DNA of 7,384 nt from Modestobacter sp. (GTDB lineage: Bacteria; Actinomycetota; Actinomycetes; Mycobacteriales; Geodermatophilaceae). This document shows positions 1 through 6,935 of this stretch, piece by piece. The stretch covers positions 1 through 7,384 of the forward strand of contig JAOPWO010000243.1 of NCBI GenBank assembly GCA_025965635.1. The letters are read 5' to 3'. The notes beneath the pieces are model-generated. The model had not been told where the DNA came from. It worked only from the letters and a program-made list of their open reading frames with translations, and searched no databases. Both the position numbers and the translations under genes were made by a program. The stretch's first letter is position 1. Each line of letters opens with the position of its first letter.

Positions 1-1
1 C

Positions 2-469
2 CCGGACGGTGCCGACGTCGTCCCGCTGCACCGGGCCCGCCCGTCCCGCCGCTGGCTCAGCGTTGCCGCTGCGCTGCTGGTCGGCGGGGTCGTCGGCGCC
101 GGTGCCGTCGCGGTCGTCCGAGGTCAGGACGGCGGGGCGGTGATCGCCCAGACCGCGCTGGCCCCGCTGGACGACGACGGCTCCTCCGGCCGGGCCGAGG
201 TCCGGGACCGGAACGGCGCCGGCCGGGTGCTGGAGGTCGACCTCCAGGCACCGGAGCTCGACGACGGCTACTACGAGGTCTGGCTGCTCCAGGCCGACGC
301 GCAGCGGATGGTGCAGGTGGGCGTGGTCCACCGCGGCGCCACCGTGCTGCCGCTGCCCGACGGCATCGACCTGGGCGCCTACCCGCTCGTCGACGTCTCC
401 AGGGAGCCGCTGGACGGCGTGCCCACCCACTCCGGGGTCTCCGTGGCCCGCGGCGAACTGGAGACCTGA
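2..469 (+). CDS. Anti-sigma factor, RskA-like C-terminal part (5' end outside window)
   Basis: The reading frame is open from the left edge and ends at TGA 467-469, giving 155 residues of a longer protein. The first 17 residues end in a basic stretch (HRARPSRRW). A single hydrophobic helix follows at about residues 18-39 (starting WLSVAAALLVGG), then a roughly 115-residue extracytoplasmic domain. That domain contains the sequence YYEVWLLQADAQRMVQVG and a C-terminal part around EPLDGVPTHSG. This layout (helix, then beta-rich domain with a YEVWL-type segment) is typical of the RskA/anti-sigma-K C-terminal domain. Such proteins hold an ECF sigma factor at the membrane and release it after regulated proteolysis. 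The N-terminal sigma-binding domain and the cognate sigma gene would lie to the left. The gene converges on the catabolic operon and shows no link to it. An internal GTG at 140 is not a credible start, because it would remove the helix. Confidence 0.82.
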   Translation, partial: PDGADVVPLHRARPSRRWLSVAAALLVGGVVGAGAVAVVRGQDGGAVIAQTALAPLDDDGSSGRAEVRDRNGAGRVLEVDLQAPELDDGYYEVWLLQADAQRMVQVGVVHRGATVLPLPDGIDLGAYPLVDVSREPLDGVPTHSGVSVARGELET

Positions 470-559
470 TCGAGGACGGCGCGGCCGGCCGGGCGGCTCG
501 CCGGTGAGGGGCTGACAGCGCCTGCCGCGTCCTGCCCAGGCCATGGGTCGGTCGTGCCC

Positions 560-585
560 ACGGTGGGCCCGGCCGGGCCCACCGT
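560..585. terminator. Perfect 26-nt palindrome between convergent genes, likely bidirectional terminator
   Basis: Positions 560-572 are an exact reverse complement of 573-585 (arm ACGGTGGGCCCGG). Folded as RNA this would be a strong GC-rich stem of about 11 pairs around a 4-base loop. It starts 2 bases after the stop codon of the maleate isomerase gene and lies 90 bases after the stop of the anti-sigma gene, where a terminator for both would be expected. Neither strand shows a T-run after the stem, which is common in high-GC actinobacteria. The rest of the 118-bp gap holds only a weaker GC-rich inverted repeat near 483-506 and no gene I can support. Confidence 0.6.
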
Positions 586-587
586 CC

Positions 588-1397
588 TCACAGCGTGCCG
601 GTCAGCAGCCGTCCCGCGCCGGTGATCGACGGGGTGTGCCCCAGGGCCCGCAGCACCTCGTAGGTGGTGGCGGTCGCGGCGGTGACCACGGGGAGCCCCA
701 GCTCGTCCTCGACCCGCTGGACGGCGGCCAGCGAGGGCATCTGGACGCAGGCGGACAGCACGATCGCCTCGGCGCCCTCCCGCTGCAGGCCGCGGGCGAT
801 GGCCGGCAGGCCCTCGGGGTCCAGCCTGCCCACGGCCAGGTTGTCCGGCACCTCCAGGGCCACCGCGTCGAGGACCTCGATGCCCTCGGCCTCGATGTAC
901 TCGCGCACCATCTGCGTGAGCGGTGCCATGTAGGGCGTCACGATGGCGACGCGGTGCGCGCCGATCGCCTGCAGGGTGCGGACCAGGGCACCGGCGCTGC
1001 TGACCACCTCGGCCGGCTGCCCGTTGGCCCGGGCCGCCTCGGCGATGACCTGCTCGGACTCCTTGTGGGCGCCGGGGCCCTGGGCCATGACGGCGACCAG
1101 GCAGGCGTAGGCGATCACGTCGACGTCGGCGTCGGACACCGCCGCGGCGCAGTCGGCGGCCTTGCCGACCATCGCGAGCAGCTCCTCGCGGTTCACCTGC
1201 TTCATCCTCGCGCGGGCCGCGTGGAACGTGTAGCGGTGCCCGGTGGCCTCGCTCTGCCGGCGGAAGAGCTCCGGCAGCTCGGTCTCCATGGTCGTGTTCG
1301 AGCTCGGCACGATCAGGCCGACCCGCGAGGAGTTCGGCGGCTTCGGCGCCGGGCTGTCCTCGCAGGCCACGGCGTCCGTGCTCAGGTCGGGGCTCAT
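588..1397 (-). CDS. maiA: Maleate cis-trans isomerase (Asp/Glu racemase superfamily)
   Basis: A 269-residue cytoplasmic enzyme predicted to convert maleate to fumarate, the last step of the maleamate route of nicotinate and pyridine catabolism. The N-terminal motif VPSSNTTMETE (residues 30-40) is the hallmark of the maleate isomerase/arylmalonate decarboxylase group. The two catalytic cysteines expected in two-fold related half-domains are present: Cys99 in AYACL and Cys217 in LSACVQMPS. Their 118-residue spacing equals the Cys76/Cys194 spacing I recall for Nocardia farcinica maleate isomerase. The first 24 residues or so are a low-complexity leader absent from shorter homologues. ATG 1397 shares one base with the TGA of the hydroxylase large subunit (TGATG) and is preceded by GGAGGAG at 1408-1414, ten bases upstream, which supports this start. 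It is the last gene of the operon. Related decarboxylases or racemases are possible, but they usually lack one of the two cysteines. Confidence 0.88.
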   Translation of the reverse strand: MSPDLSTDAVACEDSPAPKPPNSSRVGLIVPSSNTTMETELPELFRRQSEATGHRYTFHAARARMKQVNREELLAMVGKAADCAAAVSDADVDVIAYACLVAVMAQGPGAHKESEQVIAEAARANGQPAEVVSSAGALVRTLQAIGAHRVAIVTPYMAPLTQMVREYIEAEGIEVLDAVALEVPDNLAVGRLDPEGLPAIARGLQREGAEAIVLSACVQMPSLAAVQRVEDELGLPVVTAATATTYEVLRALGHTPSITGAGRLLTGTL

Positions 1398-3847
1398 CAG
1401 TAACCAACTCCTCCGTCGGGCAGGTCCCCCGGGGTGGGGGTGAGATGTTCGTCAGGGGTCCCGGACGCGGCCTGGTCGGCCAGGGCGCGCCAGACCGCCT
1501 CCGGGGTGATCGGGAGACTGCTCAGCGCCACGCCGTAGTCGGCGAGGGCGTCGCAGATGGCGTTGGCGACCGCGGCGCCGGGCGGGATGGTCCCGGCCTC
1601 GCCCACGCCGCGGATGCCGAAGGGCGTCACCGGGGACGCCACCTCCGTGTGCAGCAGTTCGATCGGCGGCAGGTCCGCGGCCGTCGGCACGAAGTAGTCC
1701 AGCATGGAGCCGTTCACCAGCTGGCCGGTGTCGCCGTCATAGCGCAGCTCCTCGCTCAGCGCCGCGCCGAACCCCTGGGCCAGCGCCCCCCGCACCTGCC
1801 CCTCCACGATCGTCGGGTTCACCACCGTGCCGGCGTCGTGCACCATCACGAACCGCTCGACGTCGAACTCCCCGGTGCCCGGGTCGACCGACACCAGCGC
1901 CGCCGCGGTGCCGAAGGAGTAGGCGGCATCGGACGGCTCGAAGTGGGACGTCGACTCCAGGCCGGGGTCCTCACCGGGCGGGATCCCCTGCCCGGTGATG
2001 GCGGTGGTGAACACCTCGGCCAACGGCACCCCCACCGTCGCGTCGTCCCGGCGACGGACGACGGACCCGGCGATCTCCAGGTGCGCGGCGTCGATCTCCA
2101 GCCGCGCCGCGGCCAGCCGCACCGTCTTGGCCGCCAGCTCCTCGGCCGCCTCCCGGAGGGCACCGGCCGCGGCGATCATCGTGCGCGAGGCGAACGCGCC
2201 GGTGTTCAGCGGCGAGGCACCGGTGTCCCCGGCGTGCACCGTGACGGCCGTGTAGTCGATGCCGAAGACCTCGCTGACCACCTGTGCGAACGCGGTCTCC
2301 GCGCTCTGCCCCATCGTCGAGACCCCGGTGTAGACGTCGATGCCGCCCGACCGGTTGGCCCTCAGCGTGACGCTCTCGTGCGCGCCGAACTGCGATCCGC
2401 GCCGGGCCAGGAAGCGTGCGCTGGCGTACCCGGTCCGCTCCACGAAGGACGAGAAGCCGATCCCCGCGATCCGTCCGTCGGCGCGGGGCACCCGGCCGGC
2501 GGTGCGGTGCGCCGACCAGCCGATGGCCTCGGCGGCCATCCGGAGGCAGCGCTCGTAGTCGCCGCTGTCGTAGACCGCGCCGGTCGGGTTCTTCCAGGGC
2601 AGGTCCTGCTGCTTGACCATGTTCTGGGCCCGCAGTTCCACCGGGTCGATGTCCAGCCGGCGGGCCAGGGTGTCCATCAGCCGCTCGTAGGCGAAGTTGA
2701 CCTCCGGCTGGCCGTAGCCCCGGTAGGCCCCCACCGGCGTCTTGTTGGTCAGCGTCACCCGCCGTTCGGCGTAGCCGTCCTCCACCCGGTACGGCCCGTT
2801 CAGGACCACGCTGGACAGCTGCGCCGACCCGAACGGGGAGTTCCAGCCGCCGATGTCGGTGGCGTAGACGTCGGTCATCGCCAGGATCCGTCCGGTGGCG
2901 TCGGCGGCGATCCGGTAGTCGTGCACCGATTCCCGGGCGTGCGTGCTGGCCCGGAAGTGCTCGGCCCGGTCCTCCACCCACTTGACCGGACGCCGCAGCG
3001 CCATCGCGTGCAGGCAGGCCAGCACGTCCTCGGGGAAGACGCCCAGCTTGAGGCCGAAGCCACCGCCGACGTCGGAGGCGACCGCCCGCACCTCGCTCTC
3101 GGTGAGCCGCAGCGTCTCGGCCAGCTGCTTGCGGATCAGGTGCGGCACCTGGCTGGAGATGTGCACGGTGAGCTCCCGGGCACCGGGCCGCCACTCGGCG
3201 ACGACGGCCCGCGTCTCCATCGGCAGCGCGGTCACCCGGTTGATCCGGAACCGTCCTTCGACGACGACGTCGGCTTCCAGCATCCGTCGCTCCGGGTCAC
3301 CACTGCCGTCGGAGTTGGCCGCCAGCAGGTTCGAGTCGAGCACCGAGGGGTGCAGCACCGGGGCGTCGGGCTCCAGGGCGGCGAGCACGTCGACGACGTG
3401 CGGCAGCGGTTCGTACTCGATGTCGATGAGCTCCAGGGCGTCCTCGGCCACGTGCCGGCTGGTCGCCGCCACGCTGACCACCGGCTGCCCCTCGTGCGTG
3501 GCGACGTCCTGCGCGAGGGCGTAGTACGGCAGCGACGGCGCGCCGGGCACCGGGCGCAGCACGGTCAACGGCTCGGTCGCGGCCCGGACGTCGGTGCCGA
3601 CGAGCACGTGCTTGACGCCGTCCAGCGTCCAGGCGCGGGAGGCGTCCACCCGGACGATGCGGGCGTGCGGGTAGGGACAGCGACCGACGGCCATGTGCAG
3701 CAGGTACGCCGGCTCGACGTCGTCGGTGAACCGCCCGTCGCCGCGGAGCAGCCGGTCGTCCTCCTTGCGGGTCACCGACGAGCCGATCACCCCGCGCGAC
3801 GCCGCCGGGGCGGTGTCGACGGCGACCGGGCGGTCCAGCGTGGTCAT
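1397..3847 (-). CDS. Xanthine-oxidase-family molybdenum hydroxylase, large (molybdopterin-binding) subunit
   Basis: An 816-residue catalytic subunit of an LMS-type molybdenum hydroxylase, the usual length for stand-alone large subunits. The N-terminal domain begins with the family signature RKEDDRLLRGDGRFTDD (residues 28-43). The molybdopterin domains follow with GGGFG (261-265), AYRGYGQPE (374-382), the glutamine-containing STMGQSAETAF (510-520), and GVGEAG (747-752), where Glu750 is the expected catalytic base. CO dehydrogenases of form I carry AYRCSFR at the second site, so this is not CO dehydrogenase. There is no C-terminal CxxCH cytochrome domain as in Pseudomonas putida NicB, so a separate FAD subunit should be needed; none is in the window. 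Start ATG 3847 overlaps the small-subunit stop by four bases (ATGA) and has GGGAGG six bases upstream, so the open frame further upstream is not used. From its neighbours it probably hydroxylates an N-heteroaromatic ring. The exact substrate is unknown. Confidence 0.9.
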   Translation of the reverse strand: MTTLDRPVAVDTAPAASRGVIGSSVTRKEDDRLLRGDGRFTDDVEPAYLLHMAVGRCPYPHARIVRVDASRAWTLDGVKHVLVGTDVRAATEPLTVLRPVPGAPSLPYYALAQDVATHEGQPVVSVAATSRHVAEDALELIDIEYEPLPHVVDVLAALEPDAPVLHPSVLDSNLLAANSDGSGDPERRMLEADVVVEGRFRINRVTALPMETRAVVAEWRPGARELTVHISSQVPHLIRKQLAETLRLTESEVRAVASDVGGGFGLKLGVFPEDVLACLHAMALRRPVKWVEDRAEHFRASTHARESVHDYRIAADATGRILAMTDVYATDIGGWNSPFGSAQLSSVVLNGPYRVEDGYAERRVTLTNKTPVGAYRGYGQPEVNFAYERLMDTLARRLDIDPVELRAQNMVKQQDLPWKNPTGAVYDSGDYERCLRMAAEAIGWSAHRTAGRVPRADGRIAGIGFSSFVERTGYASARFLARRGSQFGAHESVTLRANRSGGIDVYTGVSTMGQSAETAFAQVVSEVFGIDYTAVTVHAGDTGASPLNTGAFASRTMIAAAGALREAAEELAAKTVRLAAARLEIDAAHLEIAGSVVRRRDDATVGVPLAEVFTTAITGQGIPPGEDPGLESTSHFEPSDAAYSFGTAAALVSVDPGTGEFDVERFVMVHDAGTVVNPTIVEGQVRGALAQGFGAALSEELRYDGDTGQLVNGSMLDYFVPTAADLPPIELLHTEVASPVTPFGIRGVGEAGTIPPGAAVANAICDALADYGVALSSLPITPEAVWRALADQAASGTPDEHLTPTPGDLPDGGVGY

Positions 3848-4407
3848 CGCGGGCCTCCCGCGCGGCCGCCGGAGCCGGTCTCGTCGCCGGACCCCGGCTG
3901 CGGCACCCCGGCGAACCAGTTCTCGATGGCCGACACGATGTTCTCGTACCCGGTGCACCGGCAGAGCACCCCCGCGATCTCCTCACGGATCTCGGCGCGG
4001 GAGGGGCAGCTCCCCTGGTACCCCAGCGCGGTGGCGGTCATCAGGAAACCCGGCGTGCAGAAGCCGCACTGCAGCGCGTGCGCGTCCTTGAACGCCTGCT
4101 GGAGCGGGTCGAGCCGGTCGTCGGTGGCCAGGGACTCGACGGTCTGCACGGTCCGGCCATCGAGCTGGCAGGCCAGCATCAGGCAGGACTTCACCGCCTC
4201 GCCGTCCACCACGACCGTGCACATCCCGCAGGAGCCCTGCTCGCAGCCGATGTGGGTGCCGGTGAGGCCGAGCCGCGACCGCAGGAAGTCCGCGGCGTGC
4301 AGCCGGGGTGGCACGGTCGCGGTCACCTCCTCGCCGTTGACCGTGGTGGTGAGTTCCACCAGCAGCTCGGTGCCGGCCGTGTTCGCAGTCATCGCGGAGC
4401 CGGTCAC
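3844..4407 (-). CDS. Xanthine-oxidase-family hydroxylase, [2Fe-2S] small subunit
   Basis: A 187-residue electron-transfer subunit that passes electrons from the molybdenum site to flavin or another acceptor. The N-terminal plant-ferredoxin-like domain has CEQGSCGMC with Cys55, Cys60 and Cys63, plus Cys75, binding one cluster. The C-terminal helical domain has CGFC (Cys114, Cys117) and CRC (Cys149, Cys151) binding the second. All eight ligands are present. The last 17 residues or so are a Gly/Ser/Arg-rich tail. I give the GTG start at 4407, which overlaps the NicX stop as GTGA in keeping with the coupled operon. ATG 4392 (MTANTAG) is an equally possible start that leaves an 11-base gap; neither has a convincing Shine-Dalgarno. 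The gene runs straight into the large subunit. P. putida NicA is a comparable stand-alone small subunit, but assignment to nicotinate is only inferred. Confidence 0.92.
   Translation of the reverse strand: MTGSAMTANTAGTELLVELTTTVNGEEVTATVPPRLHAADFLRSRLGLTGTHIGCEQGSCGMCTVVVDGEAVKSCLMLACQLDGRTVQTVESLATDDRLDPLQQAFKDAHALQCGFCTPGFLMTATALGYQGSCPSRAEIREEIAGVLCRCTGYENIVSAIENWFAGVPQPGSGDETGSGGRAGGPR
3854..3859 (-). promoter_or_regulatory. Shine-Dalgarno GGGAGG that fixes the large-subunit start
   Basis: GGGAGG on the minus strand lies six bases before ATG 3847. It lies inside the small-subunit coding region. It supports ATG 3847 over possible starts further upstream in the same open frame. Confidence 0.7.
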
Positions 4408-5450
4408 CGTCGGGTGGCCGGGCGCATCTCCGGGACGGTGAGCTCGCCGGCGTCGACGATGAGCTGGTCGTCGAGATGGAGGCTGCAGCCGCGCATCGGG
4501 ATGTCGAAGTGGCAGGGGGTGTCGTTCGGGCCACCGAGCTCGTTGTTGGGGCCGATGGAGAACATCACGTTGCCGTAGAAGGAGCGCAGCTCCATGCCCA
4601 TGCCGCCGCCGAACTGGGTCAGGCCGTGCCAGTGGGCCCGCTCGTCCAGGCCCCAGCCGACGTGGGACATGCCGTACCCGCGCGGGTCCTGGAAGCGCTC
4701 GATGTAGGAGCGCAGCAGGTCGGCGTCCAGGCTGGACCGCCCGTCCACGCCGCGGATGTCGCGGATGAACCCGGCCTCGATGGTCAGCTCCACCGGGGTC
4801 TGCACGTAGGTGTTGAACGGCAGCAGCACGTCACCGGGGGACAGCACGATCCGCCCGTCGACGCCGTCGTCGGCCCCTCCGGTGAACACGAACGCCGCGG
4901 GCCAGTGGTCCCAGCGGCCGGGGGTGTCGGTGAACCCGTACTCGCCCACCGTGGGGTAGACGCCCAGGCGGTAGGTGACGTCGGTGCCGGCCGGGCTGGT
5001 GATCCGCATGGTCCGCGCCCCGGCCAGCAGCTCGGCGCCGACCTCGACCCGTTCCCGCAGCTCGCGGGTGGGCATCAGCCGGGCCAGCAGCGGGGCAGGC
5101 TCCACGGCGGTGAGGATCCGGGTGCCGGCGTCCTGGATGGCGAACTGCTCCTTGCTGAAGAGCAGGAAGGTCAGGTCCACCACCATGTCGGCGGCCTGCA
5201 GCGCCTGCACCGCCAGCGGGTTGGTGGCCAGCCCGGACTCGCCGACCGCCCAGGCGCCCTTCGCCGAGGACGGCGCCGGCAGCCGCATGTGGTAGGTCGC
5301 CGCACCCAGCTGCTGGGCGGCCCACAGGAACGCATCGGCGTACTCACCGCGCTCGGCGCCCCGGGACAGCACCGCCACGGTCTCGCCCTCGTGCACCGCG
5401 GAGAGCCTCAGCTGCTGCAGGCAGATGTCGTTGAACAGGTTCTGGTCCAT
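4404..5450 (-). CDS. nicX: 2,5-dihydroxypyridine 5,6-dioxygenase
   Basis: A 348-residue protein predicted to be the Fe(II) extradiol-type dioxygenase that opens 2,5-dihydroxypyridine to N-formylmaleamate. P. putida NicX is about 350 residues and belongs to an unusual dioxygenase family related in fold to M29 aminopeptidases rather than to classical extradiol enzymes. From memory its iron ligands are His265, His318 and Asp320. Here His263 (MSHVGWG), His314 and Asp316 (CHFDIP) sit at nearly the same positions with similar spacing. Other recognisable segments are the N-terminal helix ending in SAVHEGETVAVLS (residues 17-29) and the YPTVGEYGF region (165-173). Start ATG 5450 is chosen because GGAG lies six bases upstream; the open frame further upstream overlaps the deformylase gene and is low-complexity. 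It follows the deformylase gene by 25 bases, the only true gap in the operon, and is followed by the hydroxylase subunits. Confidence 0.87.
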   Translation of the reverse strand: MDQNLFNDICLQQLRLSAVHEGETVAVLSRGAERGEYADAFLWAAQQLGAATYHMRLPAPSSAKGAWAVGESGLATNPLAVQALQAADMVVDLTFLLFSKEQFAIQDAGTRILTAVEPAPLLARLMPTRELRERVEVGAELLAGARTMRITSPAGTDVTYRLGVYPTVGEYGFTDTPGRWDHWPAAFVFTGGADDGVDGRIVLSPGDVLLPFNTYVQTPVELTIEAGFIRDIRGVDGRSSLDADLLRSYIERFQDPRGYGMSHVGWGLDERAHWHGLTQFGGGMGMELRSFYGNVMFSIGPNNELGGPNDTPCHFDIPMRGCSLHLDDQLIVDAGELTVPEMRPATRR

Positions 5451-5456
5451 GGTCGT

Positions 5457-5460
5457 CTCC
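5457..5460 (-). promoter_or_regulatory. nicX: Shine-Dalgarno GGAG for nicX
   Basis: GGAG on the minus strand sits six bases before ATG 5450, in the 25-bp gap after the deformylase stop. It decides the start and gives a 348-residue protein, matching the length expected for NicX. Confidence 0.7.
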
Positions 5461-5475
5461 AGTTCGGTGGACGGG

Positions 5476-6312
5476 TCAGTGCGGAGCGGAGCTGAGCTGC
5501 GCGAGCAGGTGCGGGCGGACGGCGTCGAGGAAACCGTCGAGGGCGTCCCAGGGCACCATGTGCCCGGCCCCGGGCACGGTGACGATCTCGACATCCGGGC
5601 GGGCCCGGCGCAGGTCCGCCACGGCCGGCAACGGGACCACCGGGCTGTCGCCCCCGCGGACCAGCAGCGCGGGCTGCGCGAGCTCCGCCCAGTAGGGGAA
5701 GAAGTCCTCGGTCTCGAAGCCTTCGTGGGTCTCCAGCACCGCGGTCTCGTCGCAGCTGGCCAACACCTCGGCGCGCAGCTGGAGCTCCCGCTCCGGCCAC
5801 TTCGGGTAGAAGCGGCGCACCGCGTCCGCGTCGGTCCCCGCCTGCGCCTGGTGCAGCTGCTGGAGGAAGGCGTCCCGGCTCGTGGGGTACGGGCCGCGGC
5901 CCGGACCGGAGACCGGCGGATCGACCAGCACCACCAGCCCGCGGTCCGCCGGGGCGTGCAGCACCGCCCACGCCGCGGCGATCCGGGCGCCCATCGAGTG
6001 CCCGACGACCACCGGGTCGACGAGGTCCAGGGCGTCCACCAGGCCGGCGACGTCGGCGGCGTAGTCGGTCAGCCGGTACCGGCCGGTTCCGGCGCGGTCG
6101 CTCTGCCCCCGGCCGCGCACGTCCGGCACGGTCACCCGGAAGCCCAGGTCGGCGAACAGCACCGCCAGGAAGTCCGCCGTCTCGGCCGGGCTGGTGATGC
6201 CGGGCAGGAACAGCAGGTCCCGGGCGCCGGGCGCACCGTAGCGGAGCACCCGGTGGCGCAGCCCGTTGGCCTGGACGAAGCTGCTCTCGCCGTCGATCTC
6301 GACGGTGGTCAT
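5476..6312 (-). CDS. nicD: Alpha/beta hydrolase, probable N-formylmaleamate deformylase
   Basis: A 278-residue alpha/beta-hydrolase predicted to hydrolyse N-formylmaleamate to maleamate and formate, acting directly on the NicX product. The nucleophile elbow is GHSMG with Ser106. Asp131 (LVDPP) and His251 (GAGHMVPWD) complete a likely triad, and the oxyanion region is LPGIT (residues 36-40). The Ser-to-Asp and Ser-to-His spacings (25 and 145) nearly match the Ser101/Asp125/His245 triad I recall for P. putida NicD. The cap region (about 140-210) contains YPKWPERE and EDFFPYW. Start ATG 6312 overlaps the stop of the HD gene as ATGA and has GGAGG seven bases upstream; the open frame further upstream is a shadow of the HD gene. 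The fold alone does not give specificity, so the assignment rests on triad spacing and on nicX next door. Another esterase or amidase role cannot be excluded. Confidence 0.78.
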   Translation of the reverse strand: MTTVEIDGESSFVQANGLRHRVLRYGAPGARDLLFLPGITSPAETADFLAVLFADLGFRVTVPDVRGRGQSDRAGTGRYRLTDYAADVAGLVDALDLVDPVVVGHSMGARIAAAWAVLHAPADRGLVVLVDPPVSGPGRGPYPTSRDAFLQQLHQAQAGTDADAVRRFYPKWPERELQLRAEVLASCDETAVLETHEGFETEDFFPYWAELAQPALLVRGGDSPVVPLPAVADLRRARPDVEIVTVPGAGHMVPWDALDGFLDAVRPHLLAQLSSAPH

Positions 6313-6935
6313 CGGTCGGCCTCCGCGGCAGCCCCGGCGGGGAGCTGGTCCAGGGCCCAGGCCAGCCACGGGCCGGCGAGCTCGCGGGCCGCGGGGACCC
6401 TGATCCGGTCTGCCATGTAGTCGAGCTTCTCGGCCGCCTTGTCCCGCGAGCAGGCGCCGCTCGCCACCCAGTCCCGGGTCAGCCCGGCGAGCGTCTCCAG
6501 GAAGGAGAGCGAGTCCCCCGCCTGGACGTCGTCGGCGCCGCGGAGCCCGCCGACCTCGTGCAGGCCGACCAGCCGGCGGACCTCCGCCAGGCTGACCTGC
6601 GCCGAGGCCGGACCGATGCTGCCCAGCCACACGCCGACCGACTCCGCCGAGCGCAGGGAGTGCGGGTACAAGTAGAAGGGGCTGTCCCACTCCATGACGG
6701 CGTGGTCGAGCGTCGGACCGCCGGGGAACATCCGTTCGATGTCGTGGACCATCGCGGCCACCCGCATCTCCACGGTGGCGTCCGGGTTCACCAGCACCAG
6801 CCAGTCCCGGGCCCGCATCAGGTGCAGCGCCTGGTCGTAGGGGCGCACCCACTCCGCGGCGAGGACCTCGATCTCGGTGTCCAGTGGCACCTCGGGGGCG
6901 GCCTCCGGCGTTCCGAGCAGCGTCGACGCGGTCAC
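6309..6935 (-). CDS. HD-domain metal-dependent protein of unknown function
   Basis: A 208-residue protein with the HD-superfamily signature MVHDIERMFPGG (His64-Asp65). Further candidate metal ligands are His38 (QALHLM), His92 (YPHSLRSAE), His126 (GLHEVGG) and Asp141 (AGDSLSFLE). Together these make an H...HD...H...H...D series, which in other HD proteins binds one or two metal ions. Some such families are phosphohydrolases; others (MIOX, PhnZ) are diiron oxygenases. No membrane segment or signal peptide is visible, and the C-terminal third (about 150-200) looks helical. The start is GTG 6935, which overlaps the CoxG-like stop as GTGA; no strong Shine-Dalgarno is seen and the next in-frame ATG (residue 40) would remove the first ligand. 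The position inside a pyridine-degradation operon, just upstream of nicD, suggests a role in that pathway, in its cofactors or in its control. I do not recognise a named family. Confidence 0.8.
   Translation of the reverse strand: MTASTLLGTPEAAPEVPLDTEIEVLAAEWVRPYDQALHLMRARDWLVLVNPDATVEMRVAAMVHDIERMFPGGPTLDHAVMEWDSPFYLYPHSLRSAESVGVWLGSIGPASAQVSLAEVRRLVGLHEVGGLRGADDVQAGDSLSFLETLAGLTRDWVASGACSRDKAAEKLDYMADRIRVPAARELAGPWLAWALDQLPAGAAAEADR
6320..6324 (-). promoter_or_regulatory. nicD: Shine-Dalgarno GGAGG for the deformylase gene
   Basis: GGAGG on the minus strand lies seven bases before ATG 6312, inside the end of the HD gene. Together with the ATGA overlap it supports this start. Confidence 0.65.

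Noticed and set aside
379..1407. A 342-codon minus-strand frame overlapping the maleate isomerase and the anti-sigma gene
   Set aside because: Arg/Gly/Pro/Ala-rich shadow in another frame of the isomerase gene, which has the real NTTMETE and cysteine motifs.
1397..3847. Aerobic carbon monoxide dehydrogenase large subunit, suggested by the CoxG-like neighbour
   Set aside because: The active-site loop reads AYRGYGQPE rather than the cysteine-containing AYRCSFR of form I CO dehydrogenase, and the neighbours are pyridine-catabolic.
1445..4441. A 998-codon open frame on the plus strand
   Set aside because: It runs antisense to both hydroxylase subunits, whose motifs and cysteines are intact. Its product is Arg/Gly/His/Val-rich with no domain. 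Long antisense frames are expected at this GC content.
4404..5450. Leucyl aminopeptidase (M29) annotation
   Set aside because: The fold is related, but the His263/His314/Asp316 pattern, the length and the deformylase and isomerase neighbours fit 2,5-dihydroxypyridine dioxygenase better.
4476..6420. Long plus-strand frames opposite nicX and nicD
   Set aside because: Low-complexity products, antisense to genes with clear catalytic motifs and good ribosome sites on the minus strand.
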